Positions 1-7,079 of a stretch of 64,000 nucleotides of DNA are shown piece after piece. Position numbers and translations under genes: made by a program. The DNA is from Pseudescherichia sp031998825 (GTDB taxonomy: Bacteria; Pseudomonadota; Gammaproteobacteria; Enterobacterales; Enterobacteriaceae), in assembly GCF_031998825.1 (NCBI RefSeq), contig NZ_DAMACX010000001.1:1-64000 (forward strand), written 5' to 3'. The notes under the pieces are model-generated. The model did no database searches. It had not been told where the DNA came from and was given only the letters and a program-made list of their open reading frames with translations. Position 1 is the first letter of the stretch, and each line of letters begins with the position of its first letter.

Positions 1-63
1 ACATTTTCCTCAGTGTATGAGTAAAATGTGTCAACGCTATTCAGGACGGGTCACAGGCGAAAA

Positions 64-92
64 AAAAGCCCGCATTTGCATGCGAGCTCTTC
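64..92 (-). terminator. Intrinsic terminator of first tRNA-Ser
   Basis: Read on the minus strand, a stem with arms GCTCGCAT and ATGCGGGC closes a short loop and is followed by seven T residues. It lies directly downstream of the tRNA-Ser 3' end, as expected for a stable-RNA terminator. Confidence 0.8.
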
Positions 93-100
93 TTTAAATG

Positions 101-188
101 TGGCGGTGAGAGAGGGGTTCGAACCCTCGATACGTTGCCGTATACACACTTTCCAGGCGTGCTCCTTCAGCCACTCGGACACCTCACC
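101..188 (-). tRNA. serX: tRNA-Ser(GGA), first copy
   Basis: The minus strand encodes an 88-nt class II tRNA beginning GGTGAGGTGTCCGAGTGGC and ending with an encoded CCA. The anticodon loop reads CTGGAAA, so the anticodon is GGA, decoding UCC and UCU serine codons. The long variable arm is typical of tRNA-Ser. It lies upstream of ghrA in the position of E. coli serX. It has its own promoter and terminator. A near-identical second copy lies at 815-902; which of the two is the true orthologue of serX cannot be decided from sequence alone. Confidence 0.97.
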
Positions 189-230
189 GTATTGTTTTTG
201 CTGCCTTCCTCTCGGGGGCAACGGGGCGCT

Positions 231-259
231 ACTATAGGGAGTTGCGCTAAAACGGTCAA
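231..259 (-). promoter_or_regulatory. Promoter of first tRNA-Ser
   Basis: On the minus strand a TTGACC -35 hexamer (254-259) and a TATAGT -10 hexamer (231-236) are separated by exactly 17 bases. The stretch after the -10 is GC-rich (GCGCCCCG), the discriminator type expected of stringently controlled stable-RNA promoters. The tRNA 5' end is about 43 bases downstream. Confidence 0.8.
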
Positions 260-328
260 GCTTATTTTCTGCTTTAACGTGCGTTCGGTTAAGCCGTGAG
301 CAAATGCACCAGAAGGGCACAAACCGTA

Positions 329-356
329 GCCCCGGTAAGCAGAGCGCCACCGGGGG
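329..356. repeat. REP-like palindrome
   Basis: CCCCGGTAAGCAGAGCGCCA followed by CCGGGGG has the arms and central AGCGCCA of an enterobacterial REP element, as in the clear REP copies near 16125 and 49431 of this window. It lies in the non-coding spacer between the two tRNA-Ser genes. Confidence 0.55.
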
Positions 357-383
357 ATCAGGGGCGGAGTGCTGCTCACTACC

Positions 384-410
384 GGGGGGGATTGACTCGC
401 TTCGCTCGCC
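384..410. repeat. 27-bp repeat, copy 1 (G7-ATTGACTCGC...)
   Basis: Seven G residues followed by ATTGACTCGCTTCGCTCGCC are repeated exactly at 643-669. In the second copy the G run is the T-arm side of a tRNA-Ser 3' remnant; in this copy no tRNA sequence precedes it. Confidence 0.8.
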
Positions 411-465
411 GTTACTCGGCCCATCCATGGGCCTCGCCCCTTCGGGGCCAACGCAGGCGTTGTTC

Positions 466-486
466 AAAAACGCTCCCGGCGTTTTT
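466..486. terminator. Bidirectional terminator-like hairpin
   Basis: AAAAACGC and GCGTTTTT form a perfect 8-bp stem around a TCCCG loop, with T runs on both strands. No complete gene ends next to it, so it is probably a relic within the decayed tRNA spacer. Confidence 0.45.
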
Positions 487-490
487 GTGT

Positions 491-650
491 CGGGCAGCCC
501 GCTCGCTGTGCTCCCGGTCTGTCCAACGGGCAGTTGCCCGTTGTCGAACCCCGGTCGGAGGTTCTCATCCCCCCGTAGCGAGAATATAAAAGAAAAAAGC
601 CCGTACTTACGTACAGGCTCTTATCTGAAATATGGCGGTGAGGGGGGGGA
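491..650. repeat. 182-bp-period direct repeat, unit 1
   Basis: This block of about 160 bp recurs almost unchanged at 673-832, offset by 182 bases, with only a few substitutions and one extra G. It holds a spacer, the minus-strand terminator hairpin and, at 633-650, the last 18 or so bases of a tRNA-Ser gene including CCA. In unit 2 the tRNA continues as an intact gene; here it breaks off into ATTGACTCGC. It is therefore a truncated tRNA cassette. Confidence 0.85.
594..622 (-). terminator. Orphan tRNA-Ser terminator
   Basis: On the minus strand AGCCTGTAC and GTACGGGCT pair around GTAA and are followed by six T residues. It is the duplicate of the terminator at 776-804 but now follows only a tRNA 3' fragment. 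Confidence 0.6.
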
Positions 651-651
651 T
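633..651 (-). pseudogene. tRNA-Ser 3' end remnant
   Basis: Eighteen or so bases match the acceptor stem, encoded CCA and start of the T arm of the tRNA-Ser genes at 101 and 815. Homology stops within the G run and the T loop, anticodon and D arm are absent, so no tRNA can be made. Its downstream terminator (594-622) is retained. Confidence 0.8.
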
Positions 652-672
652 TGACTCGCTTCGCTCGCCCTC

Positions 673-832
673 CGGGCAGCCCGCTCGCTGTGCTCACGGT
701 CTGTCCAACGGGCAGTTGCCCGTTGTCGAACCCCGGCCGGAGGTTCTTATCCCCCCGTAGCGAGAATATAAAAGAAAAAAGCCCGTACTTACGTACAGGC
801 TCTTATCTGAAATATGGCGGTGAGGGGGGGAT
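673..832. repeat. 182-bp-period direct repeat, unit 2
   Basis: Second copy of the unit at 491-650. Here the unit runs on into the intact tRNA-Ser gene at 815-902. The pair looks like an unequal tandem duplication of a tRNA 3' end with its terminator and downstream flank. Confidence 0.85.
776..804 (-). terminator. Intrinsic terminator of second tRNA-Ser
   Basis: On the minus strand the stem AGCCTGTAC/GTACGGGCT with a GTAA loop is followed by a T tract, about 10 bases past the encoded CCA of the second tRNA-Ser. Confidence 0.8.
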
Positions 833-902
833 TCGAACCCCCGATACGTTGCCGTATACACACTTTCCAGGCGTGCTCCTTCAGCCACTCGGACACCTCA
901 CC
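815..902 (-). tRNA. tRNA-Ser(GGA), second copy
   Basis: An 88-nt class II tRNA with anticodon GGA and an encoded CCA, nearly identical to the copy at 101-188. The visible differences lie in the acceptor/T-arm side (GGGGGGG against GAGAGGGG), and they preserve pairing potential. Its promoter and terminator differ in sequence from those of the first copy, so the two are separately expressed units rather than one long transcript. E. coli has one tRNA-Ser(GGA) at this locus and another elsewhere, so a local pair is a lineage feature. Confidence 0.96.
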
Positions 903-935
903 ATATTGTCTTCCCAGCATCGCTGGGACGGCGCT

Positions 936-964
936 AATGTAGGGAAATCCGCTCCCTCCGTCAA
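936..964 (-). promoter_or_regulatory. Promoter of second tRNA-Ser
   Basis: On the minus strand a TTGACG -35 box (959-964) and a TACATT -10 box (936-941) are 17 bases apart, followed by a GC-rich discriminator (AGCGCCG). Confidence 0.7.
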
Positions 965-1144
965 TCCTCTTTTTCAATAATTTAGCGCGTTTAGACAAAC
1001 TTCAAGCAACGTGCTTTCTAAATATCCAGGAACTGTTTTTTTTATCATCAGTAACCTTTATCCCTGAGCGCAGAACAAATTTGTTATCCTCATCAATAGA
1101 TAACAATTCAACTAAACCAAAGCACGATCGCATCTGGAGTCAGT

Positions 1145-2083
1145 ATGGATATCATCTTCTATCACCCGTCTTTCGATACGCAATTTTGGCTGGAGAAACT
1201 CTCCCAGGCACTTCCCCATTCACGAGTCCGTGAATGGAAGCCGGGCGATAACGAACCCGCCGACTATGCGCTGGTCTGGCATCCTCCGGTAGAAATGTTG
1301 CAGGGCCGCAAACTGAAAGCCGTCTTTGCCCTCGGCGCAGGCGTGGACTCCATTCTTAGCCAGCTTAACGCCAACCCGGATATGCTGCCTGAATCCATTC
1401 CGCTGTTCCGCCTCGAAGACACTGGCATGGCGTTGCAGATGCAGGAGTATGCCGTGAGCCAGGTACTGCACTGGTTCCGACGATTTGATGATTACCAGGC
1501 GCAAAAACAGCAGGCCCGCTGGCAGGAGCTGGAAGAGTACCCGCGCGAAGACTTTACTATCGGCATTCTTGGCGCAGGCGTGCTGGGGTCGAAAGTAGCT
1601 GAAAGCCTTCAGGCATGGGGCTTTCCGCTGCGCTGCTGGAGTCGTAGCCGCAAATCCTGGCCCGGCGTTGAGAGCTTTGCTGGCGAAGCCGAGCTGGGGA
1701 ATTTCCTTAAAGGAACCCGCGTCTTGATTAACCTTCTGCCTAATACCCCAGAGACCCAGGGCATTATTAACCTGGCGCTGCTGAACCAGCTGGCGGATAA
1801 CGCTTATCTACTCAACCTTGCGCGCGGCGTGCATGTCGTTGAGGAAGATCTCCTCAAGGCGCTCGATAGCGGCAAAATGAAAGGAGCCATGCTGGACGTC
1901 TTTAGCAAAGAGCCTCTCCCGGCCAGCAGCCCGCTATGGGCGCATCCCCGCGTGGCGATGACCCCACACATTGCCGCCGTGACGCGCCCGAATGAGGCTA
2001 TCGACTATATTGCCCGGACCATCACAAAGCTGGAGCAGGGCGAAACGGTAACCGGACAGGTTGACCGGATCCGCGGCTACTAG
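1145..2083 (+). CDS. ghrA: Glyoxylate/hydroxypyruvate reductase A
   Basis: A cytosolic 2-hydroxyacid dehydrogenase that reduces glyoxylate to glycolate and hydroxypyruvate to glycerate with NADPH. The 312-residue length equals that of E. coli GhrA. The Rossmann motif GILGAGVLG lies at about residues 140-148, and the expected catalytic trio Arg227 (in NLARG), Glu256 and His275 (in TPHIAAVTRP) is intact. The start ATG follows a GGAGTCAGT ribosome site. It stands downstream of the tRNA-Ser genes, as in E. coli, and is probably its own transcription unit, about 70 bp before ycdX. Confidence 0.96.
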   Translation: MDIIFYHPSFDTQFWLEKLSQALPHSRVREWKPGDNEPADYALVWHPPVEMLQGRKLKAVFALGAGVDSILSQLNANPDMLPESIPLFRLEDTGMALQMQEYAVSQVLHWFRRFDDYQAQKQQARWQELEEYPREDFTIGILGAGVLGSKVAESLQAWGFPLRCWSRSRKSWPGVESFAGEAELGNFLKGTRVLINLLPNTPETQGIINLALLNQLADNAYLLNLARGVHVVEEDLLKALDSGKMKGAMLDVFSKEPLPASSPLWAHPRVAMTPHIAAVTRPNEAIDYIARTITKLEQGETVTGQVDRIRGY

Positions 2084-2152
2084 CACCGGGTTTTCATTAA
2101 AAAGGGTAATAATTCCTGTTATCCTTGCGCATTATTAACAGAGGAGAGCGTC

Positions 2153-2890
2153 ATGTACCCCGTTGACCTGCACATGCATACCGTCGCCAGCACCCACGCT
2201 TACAGCACCCTCCACGACTATATTGCGATTGCCAAAAGCAAAGGTCTTAAGCTGTTTGCTATCACCGATCACGGCCCCGATATGGCCGATGCGCCGCACT
2301 ACTGGCACTTCGTGAACATGCGTATCTGGCCGCGGCTGGTGGATGGGGTAGGGATCCTGCGCGGTATTGAGGCCAACATCAAAAATACCGCCGGTGAGAT
2401 TGACTGCACCGGGCCGATGCTGCCCGCGTTGGATCTCATCATTGCTGGCTTCCATGAGCCGGTATTCGCGCCGCAGGACCAGGCGACGAACACCGAGGCG
2501 ATGATTGCTACCATGGCCAGCGGTAACGTGCATATCATCAGCCATCCGGGCAATCCGAAGTATCCTGTCGATATACCAGCCATTGCCGCAGCGGCAGCGA
2601 AGTATAATGTCGCGCTGGAGATCAATAACTCCTCCTTCCTCCACTCGCGCAAGGGCAGCGAGGCGAACTGCCGGGCTATCGCCGCTGCCGTGCGTGATGC
2701 CGGAGGCTGGGTGGCATTAGGATCCGACTCGCATACCGCCTTTTCGCTGGGTGATTTTACCGAGTGTCGCAAGGTGCTGAATGACGTCGATTTTCCCGAA
2801 GATCGGATCCTTAACGTCTCGCCGCGCCGCCTGTTAAACTTCCTTGAATCGCGCGGAATGCCGCCGATTGCCGAGTTTGCTGAACTTTAA
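2153..2890 (+). CDS. ycdX: PHP-family zinc phosphatase YcdX
   Basis: A 245-residue member of the PHP phosphoesterase family. The zinc ligands known for E. coli YcdX can all be placed: His7, His9, His15, His40, Glu73, His101, His131, Asp192 and His194. An AGAGGAGAG ribosome site precedes the ATG. The E. coli protein is a trinuclear-zinc phosphatase linked to swarming motility; its natural substrate is not settled. It is followed after 19 bp by its proposed chaperone ycdY, so the two form an operon. Confidence 0.94.
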   Translation: MYPVDLHMHTVASTHAYSTLHDYIAIAKSKGLKLFAITDHGPDMADAPHYWHFVNMRIWPRLVDGVGILRGIEANIKNTAGEIDCTGPMLPALDLIIAGFHEPVFAPQDQATNTEAMIATMASGNVHIISHPGNPKYPVDIPAIAAAAAKYNVALEINNSSFLHSRKGSEANCRAIAAAVRDAGGWVALGSDSHTAFSLGDFTECRKVLNDVDFPEDRILNVSPRRLLNFLESRGMPPIAEFAEL

Positions 2891-2909
2891 TTTTTTAACG
2901 GAACCTATA

Positions 2910-3464
2910 ATGAACGAGTTTTCAATCCTCTGCCGCGTGCTTGGCTCACTCTACTACCGCCAGCCTGAGGATCCGCTTTTAGCCCCGCTCTATACGCTGA
3001 TCCGCGAGGGCAAGCTGGCAGCAAACTGGCCGCTGGAGCAGGATGAGCTGCTTGCCCGGCTGCAAAAGAGCGTCGACGATCCCGCTCTGGTGACGGATTA
3101 CCACAATCTGTTCATCGGCGACGAGTGCAGCGTTGCGCCATATCGCCATGCGTGGCAGGAGGGGGCAAACGAGGCAGAGGTCAGAGCATTTTTGGCCGCC
3201 CGGGGTATGCCGCTGACCGATGTGCCAGCGGATCATTTTGGTACTCTGCTGCTGGCTGCCTCCTGGCTGGAGGATAATGCTGCGGAGGATGAGAGTGAGG
3301 CCCTGGAGACGCTGTTTGCCGACTACCTGCTGCCCTGGTGCGGAACGTTCCTTGGCAAGGTTGAAGCCCACGCTGTGACTCCCTTCTGGCGCACCATGGC
3401 ATCGCTCACCCGAGATGCTATCGCCGCCATGTGGGATGAGCTTGAGGAAGAGTCCGCAGAGTAA
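2910..3464 (+). CDS. ycdY: TorD/DmsD-family chaperone YcdY
   Basis: A 184-residue protein of the TorD-like redox-enzyme maturation family, matching E. coli YcdY in length. The motif HxxxW/EGANE region (about residues 78-92) typical of the family is seen as YRHAWQEGANEAEVRAF. The ATG at 2910 is preferred over upstream in-frame starts that would overlap ycdX. In E. coli YcdY stimulates YcdX activity, probably by helping metal loading, which fits the 19-bp gap between the two genes. Confidence 0.93.
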   Translation: MNEFSILCRVLGSLYYRQPEDPLLAPLYTLIREGKLAANWPLEQDELLARLQKSVDDPALVTDYHNLFIGDECSVAPYRHAWQEGANEAEVRAFLAARGMPLTDVPADHFGTLLLAASWLEDNAAEDESEALETLFADYLLPWCGTFLGKVEAHAVTPFWRTMASLTRDAIAAMWDELEEESAE

Positions 3465-3480
3465 TGTGATTCAAATCACA
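3465..3480. promoter_or_regulatory. CRP-type palindrome upstream of ycdZ
   Basis: TGTGATTCAAATCACA is a perfect match to the CRP half-sites TGTGA-N6-TCACA. The inner part, GTGAT-N4-ATCAC, is also one base per half away from the FNR consensus TTGAT-N4-ATCAA. It begins one base after the ycdY stop codon and about 85 bp before the ycdZ start. Binding is inferred from sequence alone. Confidence 0.7.
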
Positions 3481-3497
3481 ATAACAATGTAACAATA

Positions 3498-3528
3498 ATC
3501 GCCAGCTTGCAAATAACGTGCTGGCGAT
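3498..3528. other. Hairpin between ycdY and ycdZ
   Basis: ATCGCCAGC and GCTGGCGAT can pair across a 13-base loop. It lacks a strong T run, so it may be a weak terminator of ycdXY or part of the ycdZ leader. Confidence 0.4.
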
Positions 3529-3565
3529 CTCATTTCAATGATGCGCTTCTGCTAAGATGCGCGCC

Positions 3566-4075
3566 ATGAACATACTCTTCTCAATTGCATTAACAACGGG
3601 CATTCTCTCCGGCCTTTGGGGCTGGGTTGCCGTCTCACTGGGCCTGCTGAGCTGGGCGGGTTTCCTTGGCTGTACGGCCTATTTCGCATGCCCGCAGGGT
3701 GGGATTAAAGGGCTACTGATCTCCGCCTTTACGGTAATGAGCGGCGTAGCCTGGGCTCAGGTGATTATTTATGGCAGCGCATTAAGCCCACATTTGAGCA
3801 TTGTCAGCTATTTGCTCACTGGCGTCGTAGCCTTCCTGATGTGCATCCAGGCAAAGAGTCTATTACTCTCCTTTGTTCCCGGCACCTTTATCGGCGCCTG
3901 TGCCACCTTTGCCGGGCAGGGCGACTGGCGAACCGTCGTCCCGTCGCTGGCCGTCGGCTTACTGTTTGGTTACGCGATGAAGAATAGCGGTCTGTGGCTG
4001 GCGAGCTGGCGCGAAAGAGCAGCCAGTGGCAGTACAAAAAAAAGCGTGGCGGAGGAGTCCGCCACGCTTCGATAG
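3566..4075 (+). CDS. ycdZ: DUF1097 inner-membrane protein YcdZ
   Basis: A 169-residue, strongly hydrophobic protein with about five predicted membrane spans and the motifs GLLSWAGFLGCTAYFACPQG and FVPGTFIGACATFAGQGDW, diagnostic of the YcdZ/DUF1097 family. Its function is unknown. The start at 3566 (MNILFS) aligns with E. coli YcdZ; an ATG three codons upstream is possible. The last codons (from about 4036) read through the csgDEFG terminator of the opposite strand, giving a polar tail GSTKKSVAEESATLR, unlike the hydrophobic body. A CRP-like site lies upstream. Confidence 0.9.
   Translation: MNILFSIALTTGILSGLWGWVAVSLGLLSWAGFLGCTAYFACPQGGIKGLLISAFTVMSGVAWAQVIIYGSALSPHLSIVSYLLTGVVAFLMCIQAKSLLLSFVPGTFIGACATFAGQGDWRTVVPSLAVGLLFGYAMKNSGLWLASWRERAASGSTKKSVAEESATLR
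4034..4069 (-). terminator. csgDEFG terminator inside ycdZ
   Basis: On the minus strand AAGCGTGGCGGA and TCCGCCACGCTT form a perfect 12-bp stem with a four-base loop, followed by eight T residues. It begins 20 bases past the csgG stop codon and lies entirely inside the 3' coding end of the convergent gene ycdZ. Confidence 0.85.
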
Positions 4076-4088
4076 TGCTCAGGAGCGA

Positions 4089-4922
4089 TTACGACTCTGG
4101 CGGCGTCGCCATATGGCGGTATTTCACCAGAATCGGATCTTCACTCTCTGCCTTGTTTTGCAGATCCCACAGTCCGCGATCGATACCATCGTTGATCAGG
4201 TAAATCACCCCGGTTTCAATCGCTGACATCAGACACAGCATGACGGGTTCGTTCGCGGTAAAGCCGACCTCACCCTCCAGCAGACGCTGGTAGTCAATGA
4301 AGCGGAACACCCCGGCCTGCACCTCATAGGAGAGGATCGTCTTGCTGGTATTGACCGACGACAGGATCTCCCCGGTACTCACGTTGACCACGCGCAGGTT
4401 AACCGCGACCTGGTCAAGCTGGTACTGGGTGTCGGCACCGATGCCAAAGTAACGTGCACCCACTCCACCGGACTTCACGTTGCTCTCATAGCCGATAATC
4501 GAGCCTTCGACCATCACGTTAGCTGCGGTCAGCGACTGAAGCGGGAAGCGGTTATTAACCGCCACCGTGCCGTTCTCCTGCGCCGCACGAATGATCTTCC
4601 GCTCGTTAAGCAGGTTCTGCAGTCCCTGACGCTCAAGCGGAATAAACCAGCGTGAATCCTTCAGCGCCGTAACCAGCATAGACGTGGCGCTCTGCGGAAC
4701 GGCGGTGGAGAAGTTACTCGCCGGATAGGCTTTAAACTGTCCGGTTTCATCCTGAATATTATAAACAGAGACAAATATCTTACCGGTTGGCATCGGCAGA
4801 TGGGTTAAATCTTGATAACTCTGGGCCCGAGGCATTAATGTTGGTTTGGCTGCTTCTTTCGGTGGTGCCGTTAAGCATCCGCTGAGTAAACAGACAGCCA
4901 GCATGGTGAGTAAGCGCTGCAT
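4089..4922 (-). CDS. csgG: Curli secretion channel lipoprotein CsgG
   Basis: The outer-membrane nonameric pore that exports CsgA, CsgB and CsgF. It has 277 residues, as in E. coli. The lipoprotein signal MQRLLTMLAVCLLSGC places the acylated cysteine at position 16. It is the last gene of csgDEFG, 33 bp after csgF, and is followed by a strong terminator that overlaps ycdZ. Constriction-loop sequence around ASNFSTAVPQSATSMLVTAL matches the family. Confidence 0.97.
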   Translation of the reverse strand: MQRLLTMLAVCLLSGCLTAPPKEAAKPTLMPRAQSYQDLTHLPMPTGKIFVSVYNIQDETGQFKAYPASNFSTAVPQSATSMLVTALKDSRWFIPLERQGLQNLLNERKIIRAAQENGTVAVNNRFPLQSLTAANVMVEGSIIGYESNVKSGGVGARYFGIGADTQYQLDQVAVNLRVVNVSTGEILSSVNTSKTILSYEVQAGVFRFIDYQRLLEGEVGFTANEPVMLCLMSAIETGVIYLINDGIDRGLWDLQNKAESEDPILVKYRHMATPPES

Positions 4923-4955
4923 AATTATTATTCCTGTAAAAACGGTAGCTGTGCT

Positions 4956-5372
4956 TTAAAAGTCGGTTGAACCACTTTGTAAACCCGACACCTCTATAGT
5001 GGATGTTTTCCCGGTTTTTCGATCTGTTACGTTGAGCTGAAGTTGTCCGTCGTTATTCGCGATATCAACAATAAAATCACTGGTGATCATTCTTCCCGGC
5101 TTGCCAGTATTGATATTGGTCAGTAATCCTCCCAGTACCTGAGACTGAATTGCCTGGGTAAAGTTATCCAGCGCTGAGGGTGTTTCTATTCCGTAAGTAT
5201 CGTCATAATCCGGATCTTTATAGGAGTTTTGTGCCTGGGCGCTATTTAATAAAAACGCGCCGTTATTGGGGTTGCCACCAAAATTAGGATTGCGAAACTG
5301 AAAGGTCATATTTCCAGCCCATATTGATGGCGAGACAAGCAAAAGCGTGACTACGGCACAGGCAATACGCAT
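4956..5372 (-). CDS. csgF: Curli assembly protein CsgF
   Basis: A 138-residue secreted protein with a signal peptide (MRIACAVVTLLLVSPSIWAG) and the mature start GNMTFQFRNPNFGGNPNNGA, the segment that plugs into the CsgG channel. It helps anchor the CsgB nucleator at the cell surface. Length and sequence match E. coli CsgF. It sits 29 bp after csgE. Confidence 0.96.
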   Translation of the reverse strand: MRIACAVVTLLLVSPSIWAGNMTFQFRNPNFGGNPNNGAFLLNSAQAQNSYKDPDYDDTYGIETPSALDNFTQAIQSQVLGGLLTNINTGKPGRMITSDFIVDIANNDGQLQLNVTDRKTGKTSTIEVSGLQSGSTDF

Positions 5373-5401
5373 GTGAGCCTCCGAAAGAAATTTATCGTGT
5401 T

Positions 5402-5791
5402 TTAGAATTCATCTCGCGCTAAATCGCCAGTACCAAGCAATGCTTGATCGATCTGCCGGCGATCCAGTGCTTCCTGGGTTTGCGCTATCGCGGCGTTGAC
5501 GTTGTTGTCAAAGTCGCGTTTGGTAGGAAATAAAAACGTCTGGAATATTACGTCCTGATTGACCGTAATGGTTATCCAGCTTCCCCACCGTGCGCTGGGA
5601 CGTTCATTGATGCTCAGGTTCCCTGTATAACTGCTTTCCCATTTATCACTAAAAGCACGATAAAAATCGTGTCCAACAGAAGAGACCGTACGATCGGTCA
5701 GCAATCCGGGAACTTCCACTTCGACAGCGCGCAGGTTCCCGGCAGCCAGCAGGAGACCTGCGGCTGCAAACCATGCAACGAACCGTTTCAT
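5402..5791 (-). CDS. csgE: Curli secretion specificity factor CsgE
   Basis: A 129-residue periplasmic protein with a signal peptide ending near LRA at residue 22 and mature start VEVEVPGLLTDRTVSS. CsgE caps the periplasmic vestibule of CsgG and directs CsgA to it. Length equals the E. coli protein. It begins four bases after the csgD stop codon. Confidence 0.96.
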   Translation of the reverse strand: MKRFVAWFAAAGLLLAAGNLRAVEVEVPGLLTDRTVSSVGHDFYRAFSDKWESSYTGNLSINERPSARWGSWITITVNQDVIFQTFLFPTKRDFDNNVNAAIAQTQEALDRRQIDQALLGTGDLARDEF

Positions 5792-5795
5792 GAGA

Positions 5796-6446
5796 TTATC
5801 GCCTGAGGTTATCGTTAGCCCAGGAGACAGCCTGTGTACGATTTTTTACGGATATCTTTTTGAAAAGATTGTAGAGATGGGTTTTTACCGTATTTTCACT
5901 AATAAACAGCGAGCGGGCAATCTCATTATTCGATGCACCAATTCGCAATTTATTAAGGATCTCCTTCTCCCGGTGCGTGAGCAGCGCGGCTTCGGAGCTG
6001 TTGTAACGGTAGTTACCGGAGTGGGTAATGAGGTAGCTTGCCAGCTTCTGGGAGAAGTAGCACTCGCCGCGCTGTACGCTGAGAAGACCATCAACAACAC
6101 GGGACTGATCTTCCGTCACATAGAAAACGCCGTTGATGTGCGGCCAGCTCTCTATGTCACGGAACGGGTACTCGTCCGGCGTATTCAGCAATAACAGCTT
6201 AACTGCATTGTTTTTCCTGCCTAAATTGTCCTGCCAGTAATGGATCAGCTTTTTATCTGCCTCCATCATGTCGAACAGAATCACGCTTCCGGGCGATATA
6301 TCATCCAGAGAACGTTGAATATTATGCACTTTCCCCGAAAGAGAGAGGGACTGTTTCAGATGCTGCAGCAAGGCAGCAGCCTGTAGAGAAGGTTTAGTAA
6401 TCAAGAGAATAGATTGACTTTGAAAACTCTGGACTTCATTAAACAT
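5796..6446 (-). CDS. csgD: Curli and biofilm master regulator CsgD
   Basis: A 216-residue LuxR/FixJ-type regulator. The N-terminal receiver-like domain is atypical and the C-terminal DNA-binding domain contains LTHREKEILNKLRIGASNNE followed by IARSLFISENTVKTHLYNLF, the helix-turn-helix. The ATG at 6446 (MFNEVQS) aligns with E. coli CsgD; an in-frame start eight codons upstream is unlikely. CsgD activates csgBA and other biofilm genes. First gene of csgDEFG, with a long leader that in E. coli is a target of several sRNAs. Confidence 0.97.
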   Translation of the reverse strand: MFNEVQSFQSQSILLITKPSLQAAALLQHLKQSLSLSGKVHNIQRSLDDISPGSVILFDMMEADKKLIHYWQDNLGRKNNAVKLLLLNTPDEYPFRDIESWPHINGVFYVTEDQSRVVDGLLSVQRGECYFSQKLASYLITHSGNYRYNSSEAALLTHREKEILNKLRIGASNNEIARSLFISENTVKTHLYNLFKKISVKNRTQAVSWANDNLRR

Positions 6447-6626
6447 AATAAACCCCGCTTGTTGGTACACCTGTCTTTTTCCCCAGGTCTTACTGGGTAT
6501 CCAGAAGTACTGACAGATGTTGCACTGCTGTGTGTAATCAATAAGAGTGAGCCCTAAGGGCGAAATTTAACAAAAACTCAAACATACTGCTGATTTCAAT
6601 CTAGCCATTACCAATCTTAAATCAAG

Positions 6627-6657
6627 TGTTAAACATGTAACAAAATGTAAAAGTAAA
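6627..6657 (-). promoter_or_regulatory. Probable OmpR site of csgD
   Basis: On the minus strand TTTACATTTTGTTACATG and the following TTTAACA are OmpR-type direct elements (TTTACA/GTTACA spaced by about ten bases), about 180-210 bp upstream of the csgD ATG, where E. coli has its activating OmpR site. Inferred by resemblance. Confidence 0.6.
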
Positions 6658-7068
6658 TTTTAAAATGTAATATTACAGATTATTTGATGTATAAATTTCA
6701 TGGAAAAGTTGTACAAATTAATGCTTTTGCATCAGATTTAAAAATCATACAAATTATTTTAACTTGCTGTTTTTAAAAGGAATATATGTTCATTTACAAG
6801 ATTTTGATTTTTTTATGCTGCTAAATTTTATGAACTTGCGTTATCAAAATCAGGGTAGGGGTGAAAAAAGTTGCCTTGGTGATCGCAAAACCACAAAATT
6901 TTTATGCGTACCCGTATGTGGCTGCTACCAGGGCATAACTCAGTTCCGGTTGTTATAACGCTCAAACCTGTACCAAACTTCTGTCGCAAAATTTATTTTA
7001 TGCATCATCTGGCTATTTTTTAGGACGTTAGCACTTTAAGGTGAACATATAGATAAAAATACCACTGC

Positions 7069-7079
7069 CGGGTGAGATA
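7069..7079 (+). promoter_or_regulatory. CsgD-binding box of csgBA
   Basis: CGGGTGAGATA matches the CsgD consensus CGGGTGAGNTA at every fixed position. It lies about 130 bp upstream of the csgB ATG, where the E. coli csgBA operon carries its activation site. Confidence 0.8.

Noticed and set aside
28..998. Several overlapping open frames across the tRNA-Ser region
   Set aside because: They run through tRNA genes, terminators and repeats on both strands, have no ribosome sites and resemble no known protein.
6764..6958. A 64-codon frame in the csgD-csgB interval
   Set aside because: No ribosome site or family resemblance, and it lies in regulatory DNA that in E. coli is non-coding.
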